DNA from: Thermoplasmatota archaeon
GTDB lineage: Archaea; Thermoplasmatota; E2; DHVEG-1
Direction of reading: 5' to 3'
DNA length: 10,667 bases
Assembly: GCA_018334795.1 (NCBI GenBank)
Contig: JAGXLH010000059.1
Location: 1 to 10,667, forward strand
Part shown: one piece after another, positions 1-6,549 of the stretch
How the letters are laid out: the number at the start of each line of letters is the position of its first letter
Position numbering within the stretch: the stretch's first letter is position 1
Made by a program: the position numbers and the translations under genes
The notes under the pieces: generated by a model
Seen by the model: only the letters and a program-made list of their open reading frames with translations
Told to the model about the DNA's origin: nothing
Databases searched by the model: none

Positions 1-869
1 AGGAGGAGATCATTAGAATAAATTGATGAATCAATATGTGGATTAGAATTCTCATTTAAATGATGAATCATTGTAAAATTTGAATCCCACACATTTGGAC
101 TTTGTTGATCTGTACTTGCAGCATTACCATAATACATCCAAAAAATTGAATCTTTCGTTGAAAAAAGCTGTGGTATTTTTACCCATGCAGTCAAGTGTCC
201 ATCTGAGAAACTTTCTATTTCATGATCGTGTTGAGTGGAATTATCTTCATATGAAATAAAGGCGATGTCACTTCCATCAGAATTTGCTTTTTGTCTTAAA
301 TCATTATCAGTGATATTTAATAAGATGGGAAAGTCAGTTAATGGTTCCTCAACTTGACTATGGTTAATCGTTATTTTTTTTCGGTATCCCCAAGTACTGT
401 TCCACCAATTATCTGCATCATTATAGGCAAATACCGTTTCAGTTCCAAATTTAAATTGTAATACATGTTTTCCGAGTGTGTTTACTTTTGAAACTTCCTG
501 AACAAGCGTTGTAGAGGAAAAATTCTTAACAATAACTGAATTATTTCTCCAAATTGTGTCAAATGTTTTTGTTGAATTTTTAATATTATTAAAAACAAGG
601 TCGCAATCATTCTCGATTTGGGTGCTCCACGTCGTTCCTTTAACAGCAGTGATAATTAAGTCAGCTGTTCCTTTGACGGTGAAACTCACCGTCCATTCTC
701 CACCAACTTTTGGATAGCTTTGCATGTTTTCAATTGAAATCGATGGAGTTGTTTCCTCTGCCCGAGTTGAAAAAAAGGATGATGAAACATAGATATGAAA
801 AGAGAGACTTAACAAAGAGAAAATGGCAAGTATGCAAATGAATTGTTTCATCGATTTTTTTATTGTCAT
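1..869 (-). CDS. Secreted DUF2341/LamG-type surface protein, N-terminal part (partial)
   Basis: The reading frame is open from ATG at 869 down to the left edge, giving 289 codons without a stop; the C-terminus lies outside the window. An in-frame TAG lies two codons upstream of the ATG, which supports this start; a second in-frame ATG is at 851. Residues 1-36 have lysines followed by a hydrophobic segment (about 9-30), consistent with a signal peptide or membrane anchor. Residues about 40-150 look like a beta-rich extracellular domain of no recognised family. Residues about 155-260 match DUF2341: a WWNSTWGYRKKITI opening, then DFPILL, GSDIAF, WVKIP and YYGNA motifs. The sequence IHHLNE near residue 268 is the usual entry into a LamG/concanavalin-like domain. 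Several N-X-S/T sequons suggest N-glycosylation outside the cell. Such proteins are often surface or adhesion proteins, but the ligand is unknown. It has no evident functional link with the archaellum genes. Confidence 0.85.
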   Translation of the reverse strand, partial: MTIKKSMKQFICILAIFSLLSLSFHIYVSSSFFSTRAEETTPSISIENMQSYPKVGGEWTVSFTVKGTADLIITAVKGTTWSTQIENDCDLVFNNIKNSTKTFDTIWRNNSVIVKNFSSTTLVQEVSKVNTLGKHVLQFKFGTETVFAYNDADNWWNSTWGYRKKITINHSQVEEPLTDFPILLNITDNDLRQKANSDGSDIAFISYEDNSTQHDHEIESFSDGHLTAWVKIPQLFSTKDSIFWMYYGNAASTDQQSPNVWDSNFTMIHHLNENSNPHIDSSIYSNDLL

Positions 870-890
870 AATCTATCTATTCTCAAAGGT

Positions 891-900
891 TATTTTTTAA
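891..900 (-). promoter_or_regulatory. Putative TATA box for a leaderless DUF2341 mRNA
   Basis: On the - strand this reads TTAAAAAATA. Its centre is about 27 bases upstream of the ATG at 869, the archaeal TATA-to-start-site distance, so transcription would begin at or next to the start codon. No Shine-Dalgarno sequence precedes that ATG, which agrees with a leaderless transcript. The call rests on spacing and composition in AT-rich DNA. Confidence 0.4.
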
Positions 901-1075
901 GAGAATAAGGTACAGACTAGATACAACCAATAATACATTAGCAATCAGAACTACGTATCTACATTATTTTCTAGAGCAGTACAACAAACTTCATGCACAA
1001 TACCCATCTAACCCATCTCTACCATTTAATTGGTAACTGATTATTTAAAGATTACGACTAATAAAAATACTGTTG

Positions 1076-1107
1076 AAAAAATGAGTGAAAAAATAGTTTC
1101 TAAACTA
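1076..1107 (-). terminator. Dyad plus oligo-T terminator of the PAS gene
   Basis: Read on the - strand just after the PAS stop codon (1123-1125), there is a perfect dyad at 1094-1107 (TAGTTT/AAACTA arms). A run of six Ts (1093-1088) follows at once, and a second run of six Ts lies at 1081-1076. Oligo-T tracts are the core of archaeal intrinsic termination. The hairpin is short with a tight loop, so the T runs are probably the more important part. Confidence 0.5.
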
Positions 1108-1122
1108 ATAAGGCGATGTAGT

Positions 1123-2901
1123 TCATAGTTCATTAAATGTGACAATCTCAGCTCGTTCCCCATGAAAATCAGTGTTTTTAATATTTACTTTTACGGGTAT
1201 TTCATCTTTTGTTTTAGACATAAACACGGTTTGATAGGATAAATCATCCACGCCTTTTAATCGATTCATATAATGATGTTCAACACCTTCTAATCCTAAA
1301 GGGGTGACAAAATCAACTAAATGTTTTCCGATAAGATCATCTTCTGAAAAACCCAGCATTTTCGCGAAAAGATCATTAATTTTTTTGATTCTACCTCGTT
1401 GTAAAACTGCTGCTTCTACAGTGAGTGAATTAAATAAATCTTCTTTTTCAATGAGGCCTGAATCATCTTTTGATTCTTCATCTATTTCCGCTTCCTGTTT
1501 TAGTTCTTGAGTATATGATGCGGGTTGAGAGAGTTCATGAGATAATACTTTGTCATATTGGCTGTTTAGAAATGTTTCTTGTTCTGAAAGAAATTTTCGA
1601 CGTTTTTCAATTTCTTGTTCTAATTTTTCAAGTTTTTCTCGCCATAAAATAAATTCTTCGATTTTTTGTTTGAATTCTTTCTTTTCAAGGACCATGTCAG
1701 TTTCTAATTGTTCCAATTTTTGTTTTCGATCAGAAAGTTGCTTCATCATCAATCGGAATTCTTCTCTTTTCTTTTTGATACCAATGCTATCTCTAAAGAA
1801 TCGAAGGTTGGTATTAAAAAAATCTTTTATTTTTTGTTTATTCAATTGTATTTCTTGTAATTTGTTTTCAAGTTTTCTGTTTTGTTTGGTAAGTTTACTA
1901 AGTTCCTTTTTTAATTGTTTCACTGATTTTTTTTCTGATTTATGTTTGTGTTTAATTTGGCCCTGTTTTTTTTTAGGTTTTATGTTAAAAGAAGGCGTTT
2001 TAATTTTTGAAAATAAGGATGGTTTGGAAATCTTTAGCGTTTTAGATAATAAATTGGTTTGTTTTTCATTCTTAGGAGAACTTTTTGGTTTTCGTTTTTT
2101 AAAAGAAATGCGTTTACTAAATAATTTTTTCTTTTTTTGATCGTTAATTTTCTCTTCTAATTTTTCAGTATTCGGTTCTTTTGTTTTTTTCGATTTCGAT
2201 TTTCGTTTTATATTAATTTTTTTCCTTTTTTTCTTGGAGGAGTTAGTATTAAATGATTTGGTTTTTGACGAGGTTTTGTTTTCTTTATTTTGTTTTTTAA
2301 GTTTTGATTTTTTCTTTTTATTCTCTGTTTTTTTAGGATTTGGTTTAGATAGTTCTTCATTTTTTGAATCTTGTTTTTTAGATTGAGATGCTGATAAAAT
2401 TTGTTTTGATTCTTCTGGTTTTGTTGTTGATTTTTTTTCTGATTTTTTTTGTTTTTTTGTTTTACTTTTCGGAGTGGAATTTTTCTTTTTAGAAGTTTTT
2501 TTAGATTGTGCAGATGATGTGATTTGTTTTTGTGGCGTTCCAACAAGATTTAGTTGTGATACTCTGCCATCTTCATCATTTTTTATAGCAAAACCCGTCC
2601 AGGAAACCACTACATCGTCACCTTGAACCGTTCGAAAAGAAGTATCAATATCTAGAGAATCTGGGTTATATCGAGCTTGTTTGACTAACTTTTCTAATTC
2701 TTTTTTTGGGATCTGTTTTGAAAAATAAGATGCAAAAGGAACATCAAGAACATCTTTTTTTACAGATCCTGTGAATTGTTCTAACGTATCATTAAATCGG
2801 ATGATTTTTCCTTTCTTATCGATACCTACCACTAAGCTTGACCCTTGAGCAAGTGGGTTTTTGTCACGAATGAAAATAGGCCTCTCCATCTTTCTTGTCA
2901 T
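1123..2901 (-). CDS. Double-PAS protein with lysine-rich linker and coiled coil
   Basis: This is a 592-residue protein starting at ATG 2901, with another in-frame ATG at 2889. Residues about 20-125 form a PAS-like domain (VVGIDKKGKIIRFND, then a SWTGFAIKN strand). Residues about 126-320 are a low-complexity linker dominated by Lys, Ser, Asn and Thr. Residues about 325-455 are a long, highly charged coiled coil. Residues 462-488 are acidic. Residues about 489-592 form a second PAS domain (AVLQRGRIKKINDLFAKMLGF, IGKHLVDFV, then terminal strands). There is no membrane segment, signal peptide, histidine kinase, receiver, HAMP or methyl-accepting domain, so this is a cytoplasmic sensor or scaffold without a visible output module. 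PAS domains bind small ligands or mediate dimerisation; the ligand here cannot be predicted. The gene is transcribed divergently from the archaellum cluster, so a role in motility control is possible but is inferred only from position. No good Shine-Dalgarno sequence is seen. Confidence 0.8.
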   Translation of the reverse strand: MTRKMERPIFIRDKNPLAQGSSLVVGIDKKGKIIRFNDTLEQFTGSVKKDVLDVPFASYFSKQIPKKELEKLVKQARYNPDSLDIDTSFRTVQGDDVVVSWTGFAIKNDEDGRVSQLNLVGTPQKQITSSAQSKKTSKKKNSTPKSKTKKQKKSEKKSTTKPEESKQILSASQSKKQDSKNEELSKPNPKKTENKKKKSKLKKQNKENKTSSKTKSFNTNSSKKKRKKINIKRKSKSKKTKEPNTEKLEEKINDQKKKKLFSKRISFKKRKPKSSPKNEKQTNLLSKTLKISKPSLFSKIKTPSFNIKPKKKQGQIKHKHKSEKKSVKQLKKELSKLTKQNRKLENKLQEIQLNKQKIKDFFNTNLRFFRDSIGIKKKREEFRLMMKQLSDRKQKLEQLETDMVLEKKEFKQKIEEFILWREKLEKLEQEIEKRRKFLSEQETFLNSQYDKVLSHELSQPASYTQELKQEAEIDEESKDDSGLIEKEDLFNSLTVEAAVLQRGRIKKINDLFAKMLGFSEDDLIGKHLVDFVTPLGLEGVEHHYMNRLKGVDDLSYQTVFMSKTKDEIPVKVNIKNTDFHGERAEIVTFNEL

Positions 2902-3009
2902 GGTCTTTTCGACAAAATTTCCCTATCCGTCGTTACTCATACTCAATTTGATACTAATTTTAATACTTTTTGTTATTTAGAACAATTTAGATTTGAATAC
3001 TTAATAATG

Positions 3010-3018
3010 TTTTTATAG
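3010..3018 (+). promoter_or_regulatory. Putative TATA box for the archaellum operon
   Basis: The sequence TTTTTATAG is preceded by an A-rich element (AATAATG) that could serve as BRE. Placing the start about 26 bases downstream puts the transcription start near 3040. That leaves a leader of about 25 bases containing the GGAGGGGT ribosome binding site at 3053-3060. The geometry is good but the call is unverified. Confidence 0.4.
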
Positions 3019-3052
3019 CTGATGTGTATTATTTTGTGCAGGTGGATTGCTA

Positions 3053-3060
3053 GGAGGGGT
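3053..3060 (+). promoter_or_regulatory. Shine-Dalgarno sequence that decides the flaC start
   Basis: GGAGGGGT is the strongest ribosome binding site in the window. The spacing from GGAGG is 7 bases to an in-frame ATA at 3065 and 19 bases to the first ATG at 3077. The in-frame TTG at 3047 lies upstream of it, so the site cannot serve that codon. Confidence 0.5.
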
Positions 3061-3064
3061 ACCG

Positions 3065-3841
3065 ATAAAGCTAAAGATGGGAAACTCTGATAATGCATCA
3101 GAAGGTACCGAGAATAAGGAGAAAGAGTCTTCTGATGCGCCAGTTGCCAAAGCGGAAGAGCCAAAGGAAGAATCTAAAGAGGATGTTGAGAATCTTCGTA
3201 AGGTTATCAAACTTAATGAGAATGCTGACGGGTCTAAAGATGAAAAGAAATCTGATAATTCTGAATCAGATAAAAAAGATGAATCTGAGGATGATGATTT
3301 AGATGATATGAGCGATCTTGTCGAAGAAACTGAAGAACAAGGGACAACTGCTCCAGCATCGACTCGTGAGGAACTTGAACAAAAAAGAGCTATTTTACAA
3401 CGAATTAAGGATTTTGATTTTCAAATTAAAAAGAATCAACAAGATATTAATGCGGTGGGAGAAAAGATTTCTTCGCTTTCTAAGGATTTAGATGATTTGG
3501 TGAGTTTGTATGAAATCGTTTCTGAACAGATGAATCCTTTTGTTGGATTATCAAAAGTTACGAGGAAGCGACTAGAGTCTTTAGAAAATATTACTCGGGA
3601 AGTAGATACGTTAAAGGAGAAATTATCAACACTTGAATCAGGTAATGGTATGATACAAACTGTTCAACAAAATCAACCTGCTGTTGAACCAAGTTTTGAA
3701 GTGGATTTATCAGATCAAGAGATGGAACGGATTATTGAATTATCGTTTTCCGAGATGACTCCTGGAACTAAGGTTGAAAGTACGCTTGATTCGGCAATTG
3801 ATGTTTTTATCGAAAATTTAAAAGCCGGTAATATGAATTAG
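3065..3841 (+). CDS. flaC: Archaellum accessory protein FlaC (ArlC)
   Basis: FlaC is a cytosolic archaellum protein. In Euryarchaeota, FlaC/D/E form the ring around the motor that links it to the chemotaxis adaptor CheF. The first ~95 residues are disordered and strongly acidic (EDDDLDDMSD run). A coiled coil follows (about residues 98-145), then the family signature DLVSLYEIVSEQMNPFVGLSK and a second helical stretch (RLESLENITREVDTLKEKL). The C-terminal part (about 205-258) is acidic and probably helical. The start is uncertain. ATA 3065 has GGAGG at 7-base spacing, the same as for flaF. TTG 3047 is preceded by GGTG only 2 bases away, and ATG 3077 is too far from the GGAGG. The lengths would be 258, 264 and 254 residues respectively. 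It is the first archaellum gene in the window; flaD follows after 11 bases, so the two are surely co-transcribed. Confidence 0.85.
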   Translation: MKLKMGNSDNASEGTENKEKESSDAPVAKAEEPKEESKEDVENLRKVIKLNENADGSKDEKKSDNSESDKKDESEDDDLDDMSDLVEETEEQGTTAPASTREELEQKRAILQRIKDFDFQIKKNQQDINAVGEKISSLSKDLDDLVSLYEIVSEQMNPFVGLSKVTRKRLESLENITREVDTLKEKLSTLESGNGMIQTVQQNQPAVEPSFEVDLSDQEMERIIELSFSEMTPGTKVESTLDSAIDVFIENLKAGNMN

Positions 3842-3852
3842 GTATTTGGATT

Positions 3853-4770
3853 ATGAGTGAGGATACTAAGCAAGGTGGGCAGTCTGATGCTGCAGAGTTT
3901 GATTTACAATTAGAGTTATCTTCTCTTGTTGCTGATCAGATCATTCCTCAGTCGATTGCTGAGAAACTTGAACAGAAACTCGTTGAAAAACAAGTTGATA
4001 TCACTAAAGATCAACTTTATGCGTTGGCTGAAAAGATTCATAGTTTGATTCAGACGTATAAGGAAACTGGTTCATTACCTAATCCAACAGAGAACTCTGT
4101 TGAATCAAGTGCATCAGTTGAAAATGATCAAGTGGACTCTGCAACTGATGAAGAAATCGATAGTTCTGAAGTATCAACCGGGTCTGACTCAGTTGATGAT
4201 CAGAGTGTTTCTGAGTTTATGGAGAAAATCGAAGAATTACAACAAAAAATCGATATGTTGGAAGAAGAAAAACAAAATGGTTTCGCAGATGAGGGGCAAG
4301 GTTCAGATCAACAACCCCGCCAGGAAGCTAGAGATGATGAGTTTCAACTTCCGTATGATGAATCAGTTTCAACGAAACATTTAACTACTGATCCGTTGGA
4401 AAGTATTCCTACTAATCCTGAAAGTATTATTGTATTAATGAATTGGCTTCAATATTTGGTGAATCGTTGTGGTCATGAGAATTTAGCTCATGTCCTTGAT
4501 TATTATGTTGATGTTGACTGGATTTCTGATGATGTGAAGATTAGTTTACTTGAGTATGCAACAGGCATTACTGAAGGAAAAGATACAACAGAAGGATCTA
4601 AGAAGAACAGTGATAAATCATCCGATCTTCCATCTAAAGATCATATTCAATCGTATATGTATATTCAACGGTTAAAAGGAAAGAAGTTTGAGAAACATTT
4701 CGTTGAACGAATCAATGGGGAGCTTGCTCGAATCGAAAAAAAGGTTGATACGTATCATCATAAACAGTAA
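3853..4770 (+). CDS. flaD: Archaellum accessory protein FlaD/E (ArlD/E)
   Basis: This 305-residue cytosolic protein belongs to the FlaD/E family, a partner of FlaC in the motor-associated ring that receives chemotaxis signals through CheF. Residues 12-74 are helical. Residues about 75-118 are acidic, Ser-rich and probably disordered. Residues 119-140 form a coiled coil. The conserved FlaD/E domain covers about 168-240, with TKHLTTDPLESIPTNPES, then LMNWLQYLVNRCGHENLAHV and LDYYVDVDWISDDV. A C-terminal helical segment with many charges (about 263-300) is also typical of the family. The start ATG 3853 lies 11 bases after the flaC stop; the AGGT at the flaC stop codon may serve as ribosome binding site. 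Only one FlaD/E-type gene is present, so it may do the work that separate FlaD and FlaE proteins do elsewhere. The choice between the names D and E is arbitrary. Confidence 0.9.
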   Translation: MSEDTKQGGQSDAAEFDLQLELSSLVADQIIPQSIAEKLEQKLVEKQVDITKDQLYALAEKIHSLIQTYKETGSLPNPTENSVESSASVENDQVDSATDEEIDSSEVSTGSDSVDDQSVSEFMEKIEELQQKIDMLEEEKQNGFADEGQGSDQQPRQEARDDEFQLPYDESVSTKHLTTDPLESIPTNPESIIVLMNWLQYLVNRCGHENLAHVLDYYVDVDWISDDVKISLLEYATGITEGKDTTEGSKKNSDKSSDLPSKDHIQSYMYIQRLKGKKFEKHFVERINGELARIEKKVDTYHHKQ

Positions 4771-4879
4771 AAACAAGATTTCGTTGTCTTCCTAAAAAAA
4801 ATTAAATATTTGAATTTAGTAATTGTTTACTCTCCATTAAATGGAGTATCAGTATAATTGGTGAAAGGATGGTGAGCAC
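4771..4879 (+). promoter_or_regulatory. flaD-flaF gap with dyad and TATA-like boxes
   Basis: At 109 bases this is the largest gap inside the cluster. It contains a perfect dyad CTCCATTAAATGGAG at 4832-4846, a TATA-like ATTAAATATTTG at 4801-4812 and another, AGTATAAT, at 4851-4858. The first box would give a start near 4834, with a leader containing the flaF ribosome binding site. The second would give a start almost exactly at the flaF initiation codon. This could be an internal promoter that lets flaFGHIIJ be made apart from flaCD. The dyad could be an operator or a short RNA hairpin. Confidence 0.3.
4871..4875 (+). promoter_or_regulatory. Shine-Dalgarno sequence that decides the flaF start
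   Basis: GGTGA, within AAGGATGGTGA, lies 4 bases before an in-frame ATA at 4880. There is no ATG, GTG or TTG in frame between the upstream stop (TGA 4862-4864) and this ATA, so the site points to ATA as the initiation codon. Confidence 0.5.
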
Positions 4880-5308
4880 ATAGGATTTTCAATTTCAGCT
4901 TCATTTGCAATCTTAGGTGTGGGATTGCTTATGGTCCTTGAGGTGTCTGTGGGAACTGTTCTTCCGGTACTAACTGATTTAGATGAAAGCTATGATAAGA
5001 TGAGAAATCGTGCGGTTGAAGAATTGCAAACGGATATTCAAATAAATGATATGAGTACACAAGCTAATAATTCACTTCATGATCTAACTATTAACCTTAC
5101 AAATAGTGGATCTACCGTGATTGAAACATCGTATATTACTGTGTTAATCGATGGATCAAATTCGGTATTTGCAGTTGATGAGTTGTACTGGTTTCCTGAA
5201 AGTTCTTATACCATGATGGTACCTGGAATATCTGGATCTGGAGTGCATCAAGTTAAAGTGATTACCAAAAATGGAATTTGTGATTATGCAACGTATTCAT
5301 ATCCTTAA
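4880..5308 (+). CDS. flaF: Archaellum stator-type protein FlaF (ArlF), apparent ATA start
   Basis: FlaF is a single-pass membrane protein with an extracellular beta-sandwich domain. It works with FlaG to anchor the motor to the S-layer. From ATA 4880 the product has 142 residues and begins (M)GFSISASFAILGVGLL, which aligns directly with the FlaF N-terminus and with MGFSVTGS of the next gene. The membrane helix is about residues 6-27. The remainder is beta-rich and extracellular (LTINLTNSGST, ITVLIDGS, HQVKVITKNG). The first conventional in-frame start, GTG 4919, falls in the middle of the membrane helix and would destroy it. An in-frame stop at 4862-4864 excludes a longer protein, and only ATA 4880 has GGTGA at a suitable distance. 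The ATA is therefore either a real non-canonical start or a mutation or sequencing error of ATG. flaG follows after 33 bases. Confidence 0.85.
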   Translation: MGFSISASFAILGVGLLMVLEVSVGTVLPVLTDLDESYDKMRNRAVEELQTDIQINDMSTQANNSLHDLTINLTNSGSTVIETSYITVLIDGSNSVFAVDELYWFPESSYTMMVPGISGSGVHQVKVITKNGICDYATYSYP

Positions 5309-5341
5309 ATAAAAAAAATTGTAGATGGGATGACATAAAAA

Positions 5342-5788
5342 ATGGGGTTTAGCGTAACTGGTTCACATGTCGTATTCTTCATTGCTTCAGTGATTGCAGC
5401 TGGAGCTGTATCTGGAGTATTCTTAGCAGTGACTTTTGATTTAAATTCAAGTTTTTCAGAACGAGCAATTCGTGTGCAAGAAGTTTTAGATACTGAGTTT
5501 ACCGTGATTAATGATCCAGAACATATTCCATTATCGGGATCTGATTATTTGTTTTATGTGAAAAACACAGGTGGTAATAAACTTGTTACTACCGCTGATA
5601 CATTTTCAGCATTCATTGATGGTGAAGTGGTTACTTCTCCAGATTATAATTTTTCAGTTGAATCAATCCGACCTGGTGAGATCAGTACGTTGTATGTTGA
5701 TTCAGGAATGATTGGAAGTGGTGGGCAAACTCTGCGTTTGGTTGGACCGCAATCAGTTGATGATGAATTCATATTCACTATTCCATAA
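5342..5788 (+). CDS. flaG: Archaellum stator-type protein FlaG (ArlG)
   Basis: This 148-residue single-pass membrane protein has a hydrophobic N-terminal helix (about residues 9-32, VVFFIASVIAAGAVSGVFLAV) followed by an extracellular beta-sandwich. FlaG is known to form filaments capped by FlaF and to bridge the motor and the S-layer. The features that mark it as FlaG and not a second FlaF are the segment TEFTVINDPEHIP and the strand YFVKNTGG-like LFYVKNTGGNKL followed by AFIDGEVV. The start ATG 5342 is preceded by GGGATGA at 5327-5333. The spacing is slightly long, but the start is fixed by the MGFS-type N-terminus. Its length is normal for the family. flaH starts 27 bases after its stop. 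Confidence 0.9.
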   Translation: MGFSVTGSHVVFFIASVIAAGAVSGVFLAVTFDLNSSFSERAIRVQEVLDTEFTVINDPEHIPLSGSDYLFYVKNTGGNKLVTTADTFSAFIDGEVVTSPDYNFSVESIRPGEISTLYVDSGMIGSGGQTLRLVGPQSVDDEFIFTIP

Positions 5789-5815
5789 AAAAGTCATTGA
5801 GGTGTTAAACGTTAT

Positions 5816-6538
5816 ATGGGTGAGTTAAGTAAGACGAAATCATTGATTCTTGAACGAAATGGAGAGAAAGATGGTTTTGCTGAACGATTCGGAAAAGAAA
5901 TTCCAGATGGATCCCTTGTTTTTCTTGAAGGAAAAGAAGGAGCTGGAAAAAGTATTTTTTGTCAACGTTTTGGATATGGTTTCTTATCACAAGGGCATAC
6001 ATGTACTTATATTTCTACGCAGTATAGTGTGAAAAGTTTTTTACGTCAAACATCTTCAGTTGGATATGATACGCGTAATTTTTTAATGAGTGGCAAACTT
6101 TTTTTTATTTCAACAGAGGTAACTCTTGCTGAGCCAAAACCAAAGCATACGTATCTAGATGCGTTACTTACTACTAAAAAGATTTTTGATCCTGAAATTA
6201 TTTTTATTGATTCATTATCCACGCTTCTTAGTGAGAGTTTAAATGAGGATAATTTGATGGATCTTACCAGTTTTTTTAATCGATTAAAAGGATCTGGTAA
6301 AATCATCATTGTTACGGCTAATCCTAATGATTGGAGTGATGAGATTCATAGTACGTTTCAAATGATTAGTGATATTCATTATCGGGTGGCTCAAGAAAAT
6401 ATGCCAGGTATTGGACTTGTTTATCAGTTTTATATCGAGAAATTTAGTGGTGCTCAAAATCGCTATGAAGCATCAACTACGTTTAAAGTGCAACCTGGTT
6501 CAGGTCTTGCTATTGAAACAAGTGGTGTTGCATTCTAA
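5816..6538 (+). CDS. flaH: Archaellum ATP-binding protein FlaH (ArlH)
   Basis: FlaH is a 240-residue RecA/KaiC-like ATP-binding protein. In archaella it forms a cytosolic ring beneath FlaI; it binds ATP but hydrolyses it poorly or not at all, and its state controls FlaI. The Walker A motif is complete (GKEGAGKS, residues 39-46). The Walker B strand is PEIIFIDSLSTLL (residues 126-138, Asp132). The strand KIIIVTANP (162-170) corresponds to the sensor region. No membrane segment is present. The start ATG 5816 is preceded by GAGGTG at 5799-5804, with an in-frame TGA at 5798-5800, so no longer product is possible. The gap to flaI copy 1 is only 11 bases, so the two are almost certainly co-transcribed and may be translationally linked. 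Confidence 0.95.
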   Translation: MGELSKTKSLILERNGEKDGFAERFGKEIPDGSLVFLEGKEGAGKSIFCQRFGYGFLSQGHTCTYISTQYSVKSFLRQTSSVGYDTRNFLMSGKLFFISTEVTLAEPKPKHTYLDALLTTKKIFDPEIIFIDSLSTLLSESLNEDNLMDLTSFFNRLKGSGKIIIVTANPNDWSDEIHSTFQMISDIHYRVAQENMPGIGLVYQFYIEKFSGAQNRYEASTTFKVQPGSGLAIETSGVAF

Positions 6539-6549
6539 GAGGAATAGTT

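Larger units (their letters stand above)
870..1122. other. Non-coding region between the two - strand genes
   Basis: This 253-base stretch contains no convincing ORF. Near 869-900 it holds the presumed promoter of the DUF2341 gene, and near 1076-1107 the presumed terminator of the PAS gene. A short direct repeat ACCCATCT occurs at 1002-1009 and 1011-1018. I see no tRNA-like or other structured RNA. Confidence 0.5.
2902..3064. promoter_or_regulatory. Divergent intergenic region between PAS gene and archaellum cluster
   Basis: This AT-rich 163-base stretch separates the - strand PAS gene from the + strand archaellum genes and should carry both promoters. A TATA-like box for the + strand is at about 3010-3018, and a weaker AT-rich candidate for the - strand, TTAAAAT-like, is centred near 2961. 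I see no clear long inverted repeat that would be an operator. Confidence 0.5.

Noticed and set aside
1002..1018. Direct repeat ACCCATCT in the DUF2341-PAS gap
   Set aside because: Only two 8-base copies occur, with no periodic continuation; too short to be a CRISPR or a clear regulatory element.
1550..2140. 196-codon + strand ORF rich in Phe, Ser, Cys and Leu
   Set aside because: It is antisense to the lysine-rich and coiled-coil part of the PAS gene. Its composition is the complement of Lys/Glu codons, and it has no recognisable domain or ribosome binding site.
2100..2480. Homopolymer runs in the PAS gene as phase-variation sites
   Set aside because: The runs are explained by AAA lysine codons. 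The frame is intact, and single runs are not exceptionally long.
2208..2546. 112-codon - strand ORF rich in Lys and Asn
   Set aside because: It lies in another frame of the A-rich linker region of the PAS gene; low complexity DNA leaves several frames open by chance.
4775..4800. Possible terminator hairpin just after flaD
   Set aside because: Only four-base complementary arms can be found (ACAA/TTGT), and the following run is A, not T, on the coding strand. The downstream genes belong to the same pathway.
4919..5308. FlaF starting at GTG 4919
   Set aside because: This start lies inside the membrane helix and removes the conserved GFSIS N-terminus. The frame continues upstream to ATA 4880 with a ribosome binding site.
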